Shown in pieces: positions 53,441 to 62,870 of a stretch of DNA of 64,000 bases; the stretch's first letter is position 1; the number at the start of each line of letters is the position of its first letter. The stretch is from Gracilimonas sp034520725 (lineage in GTDB: Bacteria > Bacteroidota > Rhodothermia > Balneolales > Balneolaceae). Location of the stretch: positions 1-64,000 of the forward strand of contig JAXHNH010000013.1 in the NCBI GenBank assembly GCA_034520725.1, written 5' to 3'. Position numbers and translations under genes: made by a program. Below the pieces are notes generated by a model. It searched no databases and was not told where the DNA came from. It saw only the letters and a list, made by a program, of their open reading frames with translations.

Positions 53441-54723
53441 TAAATTTTATTCAAGCCGGGGTTTCCGGTTGAGCCCAGGTGAGTACTTTCTTTCAGTTTG
53501 ATGATAACATCGGTGTCACCTCCGTCAAATGTTCCGTCTTTGATTTTCCTGTAGGCGTCCCTGAAACTAATTCCCTCTTTCTTAACTAACCGATAGGCAT
53601 CTTCCGCAGCAAAGAGCTCATCCGTGCACGCGTCTTTAAGTTCTTCCTTATTTAATGAAATAGACCGGATCAAAAGCCCGGTTGCCTCAAGGGCCTCCTG
53701 TGTATTTTGTACCGTTTTTAATACAGGCTCTTTTGTGAGCTGCAGATCCCTGTGGTAGCCACTGCCGAGATTCAGGGTCAGTGACTGTAGAGTTGATGCA
53801 TGGCCAATATTGATCGAATGCCTTCCTCTTATCAATTCTGCCAGATCCGGATTTTTCTTTTGCGGCATGATGGATGAACCGGTACAAACAGTATCGTCGA
53901 GCGTAAAGAAATGTGTTGATTCACTCGAATACTGTATGACATCGGTAGCCAATCGATTTAAAACGGCTGATAGTCCACATAAATACTGCACAAATTGAAG
54001 CTCCACCCATCCACGGCTGAGCTGTGATGATGTGGAGCAGATCAACGGTTTTGCAAAACCAAGTTCCTTTGCTTCAAACTCACGGTCAATATCGATCGTG
54101 GTTCCGAAACCTGCTGCTGACCCGAGGGGCGACCGATCGATCAGTGATTCTATTCCCGATGATGCCTCTGCCTGCATTCTCAGCATCTCGGCAAAGCCTC
54201 CGGCCCAGAGTGCCACGCTGCTGAGCATTGCTTTCCGGGTATGTGTGAAACCGGGCATTGGCACCTCTTTCCCCATTTGTCCAAAACTGATCAATTCATC
54301 TATACATAGACTTGCTCTATCAAGTATACTTTTGAGCTGATCTTTTTCATAGAGCCGCATGGCCGTCAGTACCTGATCATTTCGGGAGCGACCGGTGTGA
54401 ATTTTCTTACCCAGATCTCCAAGTTTTTCCACCAGGAAATTCTCAATCGCCGTATGCATGTCCTCATCCTGAACGGTGATCACGAACTCGCCTTTTTCCC
54501 ATTTCAACTGTAATTCAGACAGAGTGTCCGTCAATTTTGAGAGCTCGGTTTTCGTCAGAATGCCTGCTTTTTCCAGTGCAGATGCGTGCACTTTTGAGGC
54601 CCGTATATCATAAGGAACCAGTTTTCGGTCAAGCTTATAGTCATTGCCGACGGTAAAGGCCTCAACTTTTTTTGCGATCCCGGAAGTTGAATCCTCAGAT
54701 GATGTTTGCCAAAGTTTAGACAT
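53440..54723 (-). CDS. argH: Argininosuccinate lyase
   Basis: A 427-residue fumarase/aspartase-superfamily enzyme splitting argininosuccinate into arginine and fumarate. Seen: TGRSRNDQVLTAMRLY, SPLGSAAGFGTTID and the signature GSSIMPQKKNPDLAELIRGR with the catalytic serine loop. Slightly shorter than typical (about 460). It is the last gene of the argFGH operon; its stop abuts the cassette array, so no private terminator is seen. Confidence 0.96.
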   Translation of the reverse strand: MSKLWQTSSEDSTSGIAKKVEAFTVGNDYKLDRKLVPYDIRASKVHASALEKAGILTKTELSKLTDTLSELQLKWEKGEFVITVQDEDMHTAIENFLVEKLGDLGKKIHTGRSRNDQVLTAMRLYEKDQLKSILDRASLCIDELISFGQMGKEVPMPGFTHTRKAMLSSVALWAGGFAEMLRMQAEASSGIESLIDRSPLGSAAGFGTTIDIDREFEAKELGFAKPLICSTSSQLSRGWVELQFVQYLCGLSAVLNRLATDVIQYSSESTHFFTLDDTVCTGSSIMPQKKNPDLAELIRGRHSINIGHASTLQSLTLNLGSGYHRDLQLTKEPVLKTVQNTQEALEATGLLIRSISLNKEELKDACTDELFAAEDAYRLVKKEGISFRDAYRKIKDGTFDGGDTDVIIKLKESTHLGSTGNPGLNKI

Positions 54724-54795
54724 ATATAATGGGTTTTAATGGTGAAATAAATTTGCATTCAGAATGAGAGATGGATCATATGGTATTCATCCAGC

Positions 54796-56109
54796 TCACA
54801 TTTGGTTGTCACCGGTCGCATTTGCTTTCAATTTGTTCTTATGGTCAACCTTCCCCGTAACCGTCTGCTTTAGCTGGTAAGCCGTTTTTTGGGGCAAATT
54901 CCAAAGCTCGATAAATCCGGCAGATGCATTTTGGTTGAAGGCAGCTGACTTATTAAAGGTAGCAAGGTTTTCATCAAACAGTGAGTAGGGAGATGAAAGC
55001 GCAACTACATCACAATTGCCCTTGTATAGTTTGATCGTTACCTCGCCCGTTACCTTTTTGTTCTGTTCGTTGATGAACGCCCTGATATTGTCCATTACCG
55101 GCTCAAAGTACTTTGCGCCGTAAATAAGATACGCCCACTTTTGATCCATAAACCCTTTGAGTTCGTTCTCTTCCCGGGTAGATACCAATTGTTCCAGATT
55201 TTTGTGTGCCTTGATAAGTATGGTAGCTGCAGGATTTTCATATACGCCCCGAACCTTCAGGCCAACAACTCTGTCTTCGATCAGGTGAAATACTCCAACG
55301 GCATGCTTGCCGCCGATGTCGTTCAGCAGCAGGATCAGGTCTTTTTTATCGTAACTGATCCCGTTCAGTGAAACAGGCTCACCATGCTCAAAACCGATCT
55401 TTATCTGCTCGGCTTCGTTCGGAGCTTGTTCCGGTGTATTCGCCCATTTTAGAATATTTTCGAGTGGAGGGATGAGTTCAGGGTTTTCAATTTCACCGCC
55501 TTCTCCGGTATTGGCCCACATATTTTCATCGTAGGAATAAGGACTTTTATTGGTCTGCTCAACGGGGATCCCATTTTTCTTTGCATAGGCAATTTGTTCG
55601 TCCCGCCCCATGCTCCACTCTCTAACAGGGGCTATCGTTTTTAGTGTGGGATCCAGGGTTGTAATGTAGCTTTCAAACCGAACCTGATCATTTCCTTTTC
55701 CGGTACAGCCGTGAGCCACAACTTCGCAGCCAAATTCTTTGGCAAACTGAACGGCCAGTTTTGAGATCATCACCCGGCCAAGCGGACAACCGAGTGCATA
55801 ACCACCCTGGTAATCAGCATTTGCCTTTACGGCCTCGGTGCACAGATCTGCAAATTCTTCTTTTGCATCGTAAATAATGGCATCCTTTGCACCAAGCATG
55901 AGTGCTTTTTGTTTGATGGCGTCCAGGTTATCAGCCGTCTGGCCGATATTTACCGTAAGTGCAATCACGTCGCACTCATATTCTTCCTGTATCCATTTCA
56001 GCATCATGCTTGTATCGAGGCCGCCCGAATAGAGGAGAAGGCACGTATTAAAGGATCCTTTTTCAGCTTCGTGTGATGCTACTTTTTTATAGGTTGTTTC
56101 GTTTTTCAT
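54796..56109 (-). CDS. argG: Argininosuccinate synthase
   Basis: A 437-residue ATP-dependent ligase joining citrulline and aspartate. The PP-loop is LLLYSGGLDTSMML (about 24-37); AHGCTGKGNDQVRFE and SPYSYDENMWANTGEGGE (long form) are typical. A short Lys/Glu-rich N-terminus precedes the fold. It lies 57 bp after argF and 72 bp before argH. Confidence 0.96.
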   Translation of the reverse strand: MKNETTYKKVASHEAEKGSFNTCLLLYSGGLDTSMMLKWIQEEYECDVIALTVNIGQTADNLDAIKQKALMLGAKDAIIYDAKEEFADLCTEAVKANADYQGGYALGCPLGRVMISKLAVQFAKEFGCEVVAHGCTGKGNDQVRFESYITTLDPTLKTIAPVREWSMGRDEQIAYAKKNGIPVEQTNKSPYSYDENMWANTGEGGEIENPELIPPLENILKWANTPEQAPNEAEQIKIGFEHGEPVSLNGISYDKKDLILLLNDIGGKHAVGVFHLIEDRVVGLKVRGVYENPAATILIKAHKNLEQLVSTREENELKGFMDQKWAYLIYGAKYFEPVMDNIRAFINEQNKKVTGEVTIKLYKGNCDVVALSSPYSLFDENLATFNKSAAFNQNASAGFIELWNLPQKTAYQLKQTVTGKVDHKNKLKANATGDNQM

Positions 56110-56166
56110 GGTACAATAAGTTGTAAGAGGTTAAAGAGGGTGTAAATATGTTTGCTTCAATTATTA

Positions 56167-57141
56167 TCAGGATACCACAGGCAGCTCTTCAGCTGATATC
56201 CTGTCTTTCAATGGCTTCCCGGAAAGCAGTCCGGCAAAAACGCCTTTTGATACGATCATCCGGTTTTCAGCCTGCTGATAAACCCAGGAATTTTCGTGGT
56301 CAATGACCTCATCGGTAACCTCTACGCCCCGGTGTGCCGGCAGGCAGTGCATGAATCCTGCTGTCGGTTTAGCATATGAAAATAGCTCGGCGTTCACCTG
56401 AAATGGCTCAAAATGACCGATCTTTTCATCATATAAATGTTCTTCTCCCATAGAAATGAATGTATCGGTGTATACTGCATCGGTGTGCTTTACCGCCTCA
56501 ACCGGATCAGAAAAAACAGTGAATGTTCCTTTGTACTGTACGGACAAGAGTGCAAAATATCTGAGATGATCGTCTGACCAACTGTAAGACTCCGGACCGG
56601 AAAAATGAACGGTATGCCCAAACTTCAATAGGATCTCGATCAGCGAAAATGCCACGTTGTTTGCATCGCCAACAAATGAGACCTTCAGCTCTGTATCAGT
56701 CCCGAAATTTTGCTGAAGCGTATAGAGGTCGGCAAGTGCCTGCATGGGGTGGTGCTTATCGCAGAGAGCATTAATGATAGGGATAGAGCTATTCTCAGCC
56801 ATATCCTTTAGTGTCTGATGCGAGTACACACGTGCAAAGAGGGCATCGCACCAAAGTGAAACGTTTTTCATTGCATCTTTGAGCGACTCCCGGCTTGTAA
56901 AAGGAATAGCCTTACCACTGCTTAGAAGAATATCGGAATCGATGTGAATAACGTTTCCACCAAGGTGATTGATCGCTGCTTCCGTGCCTACCTTTGTTCT
57001 CAGAGAGGGTTTCTCGAATACAAAAGCGATGTTTTTGCCGGTGAGCTCGTCGGATGGCTGTTTATGAAGTTCAGTACTGTAGTCAAGAAAAAATTGGATC
57101 TGTTCAGGTTCGTAATCTGAAATCGTTAAAAAATGGGACAT
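56167..57141 (-). CDS. argF: Ornithine carbamoyltransferase family protein
   Basis: A 324-residue transcarbamylase making citrulline. Carbamoyl-phosphate site FEKPSLRTKVGTE, where the usual STRT is SLRT; HPMQALADL; VGDANNVAFSL; TFISMGEE; and HCLPAHRGVEVTDEV near the C-terminus. The LRTKVG segment differs from the common TRTRVSF, so an N-acylated ornithine substrate, as in some Bacteroidota, should be kept in mind. It is the first structural gene after an Arg-codon leader and terminator hairpin. Confidence 0.88.
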   Translation of the reverse strand: MSHFLTISDYEPEQIQFFLDYSTELHKQPSDELTGKNIAFVFEKPSLRTKVGTEAAINHLGGNVIHIDSDILLSSGKAIPFTSRESLKDAMKNVSLWCDALFARVYSHQTLKDMAENSSIPIINALCDKHHPMQALADLYTLQQNFGTDTELKVSFVGDANNVAFSLIEILLKFGHTVHFSGPESYSWSDDHLRYFALLSVQYKGTFTVFSDPVEAVKHTDAVYTDTFISMGEEHLYDEKIGHFEPFQVNAELFSYAKPTAGFMHCLPAHRGVEVTDEVIDHENSWVYQQAENRMIVSKGVFAGLLSGKPLKDRISAEELPVVS

Positions 57142-57188
57142 GATATTTGTCTTGTTTTGACGTTGAATTTTGAATAAAAATGGATGGC

Positions 57189-57226
57189 AAAAAAAACGCC
57201 TGCTTAATGATGATTAAGCAGGCGTT
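57189..57226 (-). terminator. Attenuator hairpin upstream of argF
   Basis: On the minus strand AACGCCTGCTTAAT-catc-ATTAAGCAGGCGTT forms a perfect 14-bp stem (57213-57226 with 57195-57208) followed by eight T. It is a strong intrinsic terminator, but lies 50-90 bp before argF in the same direction, so it must be regulated. The 5' arm can instead pair with CAGGCGTGTG at the end of the leader ORF. Confidence 0.88.
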
Positions 57227-57252
57227 GTGAAAGTGGTTGGGATACAGCTATT

Positions 57253-57318
57253 TCACACGCCTGAGCGGCGGCGGCGTCGGAAAGAAAAGGTTGCTATGCT
57301 GTAGTTTTCAAAATTCAT
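57253..57318 (-). CDS. Arginine-rich leader peptide (21 aa)
   Basis: A minus-strand ORF starts with ATG at 57318 and ends with TGA at 57253. It encodes 21 residues ending in FSFRRRRRSGV; the five arginine codons CGA-CGC-CGC-CGC-CGC lie at 57265-57279. It is followed after 26 bp by the terminator hairpin and then argF-argG-argH. Five consecutive codons for the end product of the operon point to ribosome-mediated attenuation. A ribosome stalled at the first Arg codons leaves CAGGCGTGTG free to sequester the terminator arm; a ribosome reaching the stop covers it. A weak AGAGCTT precedes the ATG. Confidence 0.82.
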   Translation of the reverse strand: MNFENYSIATFSFRRRRRSGV

Positions 57319-57511
57319 GCTTTAAGCTCTTGCAATTATTTTTAAAATCCAAATCCAATTTTGACTTTTTAAATCCGTCCTTTTTGCCGTTGATCAGGAT
57401 TGCCAAAAGACATGACTCTTCCACTTCTGATTAAACATTCCTTTACAGTGAAAAGATGTACATTAGGCAACATATTTAATCCTCTATCACCATAACTACA
57501 TTAATTTTACC

Positions 57512-60500
57512 ATGAAAAGATCACTGACTGTATGTTTAATCGCTCTTTTTAGTACCGCTGTTTTTGCCCAGGAAAATCCAAAGTGGTTAAGGTACCCCAG
57601 TATTTCCCCGGATGGATCAACCATAGCATTTACTTATAAGGGGGACCTCTATTCGGTTCCCGAGCCGATTACGGAAGAATTTCGATATGCTATGCTGATG
57701 GATGCGGAAGACGCACAGGCAATCCGATTGACCTTCCACTCCAATGACGAAAAGCCCTTCACCTTTAATCAGGATGATGCCGCTGTTTTGTTTGGAGCCG
57801 TTCGCCAGGATCTGGCAAGCCACCGTCAATATCCAACCGGGTCGCAGCCGGAATTATATAGCGTTCCGGTGGATGGTGGTCAGGTAGAACAGGTCCTTAC
57901 CGTTCCCGCTGAATATGTGCAGTTGAGTTCAGACGGAAAGACCATGCTATATCATGACAAGAAAGGAGGTGAGAGTGAATGGAGGAAACATCACACCTCA
58001 GCCATCACCCGCGACATCTGGAAATATGATCCCGGAACCGGCAAGCACACCATGATCACATCTTTTGAAGGGGAAGATCGCCAACCTATATTTACTGCAG
58101 ATGAAAACGCTATGTATTTTCTGAGCGAGCGTTCCGGAAGTTTCAATGTCTTTAAAAAAGACCTGACCAATAATGGAGCTGCAGAACAACTGACCAATTA
58201 TGACCTTCATCCGGTGCGTTTTTTAAGCATGGGGAATGGGACTCTTGCGTTCGGGTATGACGGCGAGCTTTATACGATGAAGGAAGGCAGTGACCCGGTC
58301 AAGGTGCCTGTCACAGTGCGTACCCAGGCCAAGTCCAATGAGGATAAATTTATTACCATCAACGGGGGTGTGGATGAAATGACAGTATCTCCTGATGGAA
58401 AGGAAATAGCTTTTATTGCCCGCGGTGAGGTGTTCGTGACGTCCGTTGACGGAGGCATGACCAAACGTATCACCGACACTCCTGAAACAGAAGCGCACGT
58501 GACATTTAGTCCGGATGGCGATAAAGTGGTCTATGCCTCTGAACGGGATGGCAAGTGGAGTATTTTTCAGACTGAGGTCGTACGAAATGAGGAAGAACCG
58601 TTTTTCTTTGCCGCAAGTTTGCTGAAAGAATCGGCCCTGATTGAAACCGATGAAGGTAATTACCTGCCTCAATTTTCACCGGATGGTAATAAATTAGCTT
58701 ATGTGGCCGACAGGAGAACCCTTAGAGTGAAAGACCTGAAATCAGGTAATACCACTGATCTGATGACACCTGATGAGTTGTTTCATATGAGGGACGGCGA
58801 TAAATATTTTCGCTGGAGTCCGGATAGTAAATGGCTCCTTTTTGAATGGGGAAAACTACTGAATAACAGCGAGGTATTACTGCTGTCAGCCGATGGGGAA
58901 GACCGCTATAACCTGACTGAAAGCGCCTATTATGACTATTCGCCCAAGTGGATCAACGATGGGAAGCAAATGATCTGGTTCAGTAATCAGGATGGACTGA
59001 AAAGCTATGCCACCAGCGGCAACACTCAAAGCGACGTGTATACCATGTTCTTTGATCAGGAAGCCTGGGATAAATTCAATATGAGTGAAGAGGATTTTAA
59101 ACTCATGCAGGCAATTGAAAAGGTCAATAAGGCCGATGCTGAAGGAGAGGAAGACAAGGAAGATGAGAAAGAGAAAAAAGAAGAGGAAGCTGTTAAAGAC
59201 CTCAACATCGACTTCGACCGCATGGAAGACTGGACCAAAAAGCTGACCATCCACTCCAGCAACATGTCGGATGCCATCTTATCCAAAGAAGGAGACAAAC
59301 TGTATTACCTGGCCCGTTTCGAGGATGACTACAATCTCTGGGAAACAGATCTGAGGACCCGCGAAACCAAGATGGCGATCAAACTGAATACCGGTGGAGG
59401 CAGCCTGACCTGGGATAAGGAAATGGAGAATCTGTATCTGCTGAGTCGTGGCCGAATTTCCAAGCTGGATCTTTCAGGAAGCAGTTCAAAAGGGATCGAA
59501 ATTGCCGGTGAAATGGATCTTGATGCAACTGAAGAAAGGCAAAAAATGCTGGATCACATCTATATCCGCACCAAAAATATATTCTATGAGCCCACTTTCC
59601 ATGGCAATGACTGGGATATGTGGTATGAAGAGTATCAAAAATATGTGCCATACATTGGTAATTCCTATGAGTTTGCTGAAATGGCTTCAGAACTGCTCGG
59701 TGAGCTGAATGTATCTCATGCCGGGGCAGGATACAGCAGCAGTATAGAGAATCCCGATGCCACAGCGTCTCTGGGAATATTCATGGATTATGAACATGAA
59801 GGCAACGGGATCAGGATCGTGGAAGTGCTGGAAGGCGGCCCCCTGGATAAAGCTGATCTGGACATAACATCAGGCATGATCATTCAAAGTATTGACGGAG
59901 AACCGATCACCCCGGATCGTGATGTTGCAGCGTATCTGAACCGCAAGGCCGGTAAGTTTATCCTGTTGGAGATCACCGATAAAGAGGGAAAGAATACCCG
60001 ACAGGTGAGGATCAAACCTATCAGTTTGGGTGAAGAACGTAGCCTGCTTTATGATCGCTTTGTGGAGACGAATGCTGAAGAGGTGAAGGAGAAGTCGAAT
60101 GGAAAACTTGGATATGTTCATATCCCGGGCATGAGCGACGGACCCTATCGGGATATCTACAAAGACATGCTTGGTAAATACTACGATACCGAGGCTATGA
60201 TCGTTGATACCCGCTTTAACGGCGGCGGTGACCTGGTGGCCGATCTGGTCATGTTCTTTTCCGGAGAAGAGTTCATTACCTATGCTACTGCCCGGAAAGC
60301 CGTAGGGGGAGAACCTACGTCCAGATGGACCAAGCCAACCCTGACCATGTTCAATGAATCCAATTATTCTGATGGACACTGTTATGCTCAAGGTTATAAG
60401 GATATGGAGCTGGGACTCACGGTAGGAATGCCGGTACCGGGAACCTGTAGTTTTGCCGGATGGGAGGGACTTCCCAATGGTGGTTATTGGGGGGTGATAC

Positions 60501-60652
60501 CGGTGAGTGCCAAGAACAAAGCCGGTGAATGGATGGAGAACAATCAGACCGAACCGGATATCAGGGTGAAAAACCAGCCTGAAGTGATATCAATTGGCAG
60601 AGATCAGCAGCTTGAAAGAGCTATACAAGAGCTCCTGAAACAGGTGAATTAA
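57512..60652 (+). CDS. Tricorn-like S41 protease with beta-propeller
   Basis: An exported 1046-residue protein. Signal peptide (residues 1-20, ending AVFAQ). Propeller blades of PD40/WD40-like repeats (about 25-420) include SPDGKEIAFIARGEVF and FSPDGDKVVYASERDGKW. A second propeller part lies at about 450-680, with a highly acidic Lys/Glu insert near 545-570. A PDZ domain (about 770-835, GPLDKADLDITSGMIIQSIDGEPI) precedes the S41 catalytic domain (about 850-1046) with DTRFNGGGDLVADLV and the probable nucleophile in NESNYSDGHCYAQ. It degrades oligopeptides in the periplasm. It starts about 190 bp from the divergent arginine leader. Confidence 0.9.
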   Translation: MKRSLTVCLIALFSTAVFAQENPKWLRYPSISPDGSTIAFTYKGDLYSVPEPITEEFRYAMLMDAEDAQAIRLTFHSNDEKPFTFNQDDAAVLFGAVRQDLASHRQYPTGSQPELYSVPVDGGQVEQVLTVPAEYVQLSSDGKTMLYHDKKGGESEWRKHHTSAITRDIWKYDPGTGKHTMITSFEGEDRQPIFTADENAMYFLSERSGSFNVFKKDLTNNGAAEQLTNYDLHPVRFLSMGNGTLAFGYDGELYTMKEGSDPVKVPVTVRTQAKSNEDKFITINGGVDEMTVSPDGKEIAFIARGEVFVTSVDGGMTKRITDTPETEAHVTFSPDGDKVVYASERDGKWSIFQTEVVRNEEEPFFFAASLLKESALIETDEGNYLPQFSPDGNKLAYVADRRTLRVKDLKSGNTTDLMTPDELFHMRDGDKYFRWSPDSKWLLFEWGKLLNNSEVLLLSADGEDRYNLTESAYYDYSPKWINDGKQMIWFSNQDGLKSYATSGNTQSDVYTMFFDQEAWDKFNMSEEDFKLMQAIEKVNKADAEGEEDKEDEKEKKEEEAVKDLNIDFDRMEDWTKKLTIHSSNMSDAILSKEGDKLYYLARFEDDYNLWETDLRTRETKMAIKLNTGGGSLTWDKEMENLYLLSRGRISKLDLSGSSSKGIEIAGEMDLDATEERQKMLDHIYIRTKNIFYEPTFHGNDWDMWYEEYQKYVPYIGNSYEFAEMASELLGELNVSHAGAGYSSSIENPDATASLGIFMDYEHEGNGIRIVEVLEGGPLDKADLDITSGMIIQSIDGEPITPDRDVAAYLNRKAGKFILLEITDKEGKNTRQVRIKPISLGEERSLLYDRFVETNAEEVKEKSNGKLGYVHIPGMSDGPYRDIYKDMLGKYYDTEAMIVDTRFNGGGDLVADLVMFFSGEEFITYATARKAVGGEPTSRWTKPTLTMFNESNYSDGHCYAQGYKDMELGLTVGMPVPGTCSFAGWEGLPNGGYWGVIPVSAKNKAGEWMENNQTEPDIRVKNQPEVISIGRDQQLERAIQELLKQVN

Positions 60653-60681
60653 TAGAATTACCGAGAATTATCGGTTTAAAA

Positions 60682-60721
60682 AGAAAGGCTGTCTGAGATC
60701 ATTCAGGCAGCCTTTCTTTCT
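60682..60721 (+). terminator. Terminator after the tricorn-like gene
   Basis: Stem AGAAAGGCTGTCTGA / TCAGGCAGCCTTTCT with one wobble and loop gatcat, followed by a T-rich tail, 30 bp after the stop codon. Confidence 0.85.
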
Positions 60722-60929
60722 TTAACCTCGTTTCCAACCACCCGGCTGGGAACGCATGTGAGGACCTGCCGGTCCAAAAGAGGAAATCGAGCCCGAGATT
60801 TTGAAGTGGGATGGCTGAGCTGTTGATTTACAGAGTTGCTTGTTTTGAAATTTTCCCGGTTTTATTAACTTATAATCTATGAACCCGTTAAGTGCTGGTT
60901 CGTTCAACTGGAATAGAAAAGAGAATAAA

Positions 60930-61382
60930 ATGAAAATATTACTGCCTGGTATGCTAATGGTACTGATAATTTCAGTTTTATCATGCTCTACCGATGGTAT
61001 GGTTGACGTTAAAAGTTCTTTCGGAGTTAAAGAAACGGGGGACAGACTGGAAAGTGTTCTGGAAGACAAAGGGATGACAATTTTTAATAGAATTAAGCAC
61101 TCTGAAGCAGCTAAAAAAGTAGGGGTAGAAATCCGAGAAACAGAACTTATAATTTTTGGAAATCCCAACGTGGGAAGTCCTCTCATGAAATGTCAGCAAA
61201 GCGTTGCCATTGATTTGCCTCAAAAAGCTTTAATTTGGAAGGATAGCGAAGGTACCACATGGATATCATATAACAATCCAAAATACTTGAATAAAAGGCA
61301 CGATATATCCAACTGTGAGGAAATAATTTCAAAAATTGAAAAAGCACTTGCCGGCATAGCAAAGGTTGTAGCAACAAATTAG
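60930..61382 (+). CDS. DUF302-domain lipoprotein
   Basis: A 150-residue lipoprotein from ATG 60930: hydrophobic N-terminus with lipobox SVLSC (Cys at about 20), then a DUF302 domain with VKSSFGVKETGDRLESVLEDKGMTIFNRIKHSEAAKKVG (in parts) and IFGNPNVGSPLMKCQQSVAIDLPQKALIW (in parts). The domain binds or senses an unknown ligand in many bacteria. The upstream in-frame ATG at 60879 would place the signal peptide internally and is rejected. Stands alone. Confidence 0.85.
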   Translation: MKILLPGMLMVLIISVLSCSTDGMVDVKSSFGVKETGDRLESVLEDKGMTIFNRIKHSEAAKKVGVEIRETELIIFGNPNVGSPLMKCQQSVAIDLPQKALIWKDSEGTTWISYNNPKYLNKRHDISNCEEIISKIEKALAGIAKVVATN

Positions 61383-61575
61383 AAGGTATAATAAATCTAA
61401 ATCAGCAGGGGTAAAAATTTTCTCGGCTGATTAGCGGCGTCATTAACACATAATTCCCGAAAGTATTATGTGCTAGGTCTTTAACAAATTGGAAAAACCA
61501 AAATTAGAGTCGATACAAAAACTCATATATGTATTTATACATATATGGATAGATAAAAATAAACGAGGTATTTAT

Positions 61576-61860
61576 ATGAGTAAAAGAGAAGAATACATCG
61601 ATAAACTCACTGCAAAGCTTAAGGAGTGGGATATTAAACTTGAGAAACTTGAGTCCAAGGCAAAAAAGTCTAAAGTTGAAGTAGAAGCAGATGTAAAAAA
61701 ACAAATTGGCGACCTTAGGATAAAAAAAACTGAGGCTTCAAATCGGTTGGAATCTTTAAAAGAGGCTTCTGATGATGCCTGGAAAGATCTAAGAGAAGGG
61801 ATAGAAGCAAGCTTGCATGCGCTTTCAGCTGCCTTTGACAAAGCTAAGTCACGCTTTTAA
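61576..61860 (+). CDS. Small coiled-coil protein
   Basis: A 94-residue, highly charged helical protein: MSKREEYIDKLTAKLKEWD, then a Lys/Glu coiled coil and the ending DDAWKDLREGIEASLHALSAAFDKAKSRF (in parts). This matches a widespread small coiled-coil family of unknown function, sometimes linked to stress. ATG at 61576 has GAGG eight bases upstream; a longer frame from 61489 lacks this. A terminator follows. Confidence 0.75.
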   Translation: MSKREEYIDKLTAKLKEWDIKLEKLESKAKKSKVEVEADVKKQIGDLRIKKTEASNRLESLKEASDDAWKDLREGIEASLHALSAAFDKAKSRF

Positions 61861-61880
61861 TTAATAATTTGTAATGTAAT

Positions 61881-61911
61881 GGCCTGAGTTTTAAAAGCTC
61901 AGGCCTTTTTT
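61881..61911 (+). terminator. Terminator after the coiled-coil gene
   Basis: Perfect 8-bp stem GGCCTGAG / CTCAGGCC with a 9-base AT loop, followed by six T. Confidence 0.9.
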
Positions 61912-62149
61912 AAATAGCATGAAATAAATTCAAAAATTACGTTGCTACATTAGTCTCATTTCAAATTTAATAACAATATTTCGGTCTGTTCCGGGCTTAA
62001 ATTTCTGAACTGAACGATAAATGTTCAGAGAAGCTTTTGCTCATATTCATGATAACACCAAGGTAACAGAAATCTAAAGTTCGTACTCAGATCTTTTGCA
62101 GCTGTGTAAAATAAAACCATGACTATCTAAACATTTTAACATCCAGGTT

Positions 62150-62503
62150 TTGTCTGCTATCTTTCAATTTATTGTAATTTTAAATGCCCTGTTTTTTCTT
62201 TTCTACGGATTCCAGTCTTTAACTTCACAGTGGATGATAGAGGAGTTTAAACGATTTGGTCTGAGGGATAATGAGCGTAAGCTGACAGGATTTTTGCAAA
62301 TTTCAGGTTCACTCGGCCTGCTTGCAGGTTTTATGTTTCCATATATAGGACTTTTTGCCGCTGCCGGATTTACAATCATGATGCTTGTTGCTTTCATCGT
62401 GCGCATAAAAATAAAAGACAGTCTGGTTCAGTCCCTTCCGTCTCTATTTTTTATGCTGTTCAACATATGGGTGATGTTTGGCTTCTATAAGATATGGCAT
62501 TGA
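62150..62503 (+). CDS. DoxX-like membrane protein 1
   Basis: A 117-residue protein with four hydrophobic helices and an amphipathic WMIEEFKRFGLRDNERKLTGFLQISGSLGL (in parts) segment, typical of DoxX-like proteins. The start is probably TTG at 62150, because no ATG precedes the first helix. Function unknown; relatives take part in redox or membrane processes. It converges on a second DoxX-like gene with only four bases between them. Confidence 0.72.
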   Translation: MSAIFQFIVILNALFFLFYGFQSLTSQWMIEEFKRFGLRDNERKLTGFLQISGSLGLLAGFMFPYIGLFAAAGFTIMMLVAFIVRIKIKDSLVQSLPSLFFMLFNIWVMFGFYKIWH

Positions 62504-62507
62504 GATA

Positions 62508-62870
62508 TCAAAGAAGCGCTATGACAAGAGAAAGAATCAGAAATGAAAAAGCCGGAAAAGATTTTTTAAGAGGGTCTCCGATTTTTAAGTGCATGGTTAC
62601 GGCTCCCAGCATTAAAAAGGCTATTCCATAAGCAGCAATAGCTTCAACCTCAGAATAGTATATGGAGGCTAAAAGAAGGAGGGCCAGAACTACTTTAAGT
62701 GTACCGATCACCCACATAAACCAGATCGGAAGCCCATAAGCTTTAAATTCTTCAACTATAGTGTCTGCATCGCCTCCTCTCCAAGCGGTAGATTTTTTTG
62801 AACGGACAAGCCATACATTGAGAATGCTTAAGCCAACAATAAGTTTTAGTGCTATAATCAGATATTCCAT
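62508..62870 (-). CDS. DoxX-like membrane protein 2
   Basis: A 120-residue protein with four helices and the DoxX-like loop EEFKAYGLPIWFMWVIGTLKV, followed by YGIAFLMLGAVTMHLKIGDPLKKSFPA (in parts). It resembles the facing DoxX-like protein in layout, suggesting duplication with inversion or family coincidence. Function unknown. Confidence 0.75.
   Translation of the reverse strand: MEYLIIALKLIVGLSILNVWLVRSKKSTAWRGGDADTIVEEFKAYGLPIWFMWVIGTLKVVLALLLLASIYYSEVEAIAAYGIAFLMLGAVTMHLKIGDPLKKSFPAFSFLILSLVIALL

Noticed and set aside
61489..61575. 29-residue N-terminal extension of the coiled-coil protein.
   Set aside because: The ATG at 61576 has a clear ribosome site and the typical MSKREEY start.
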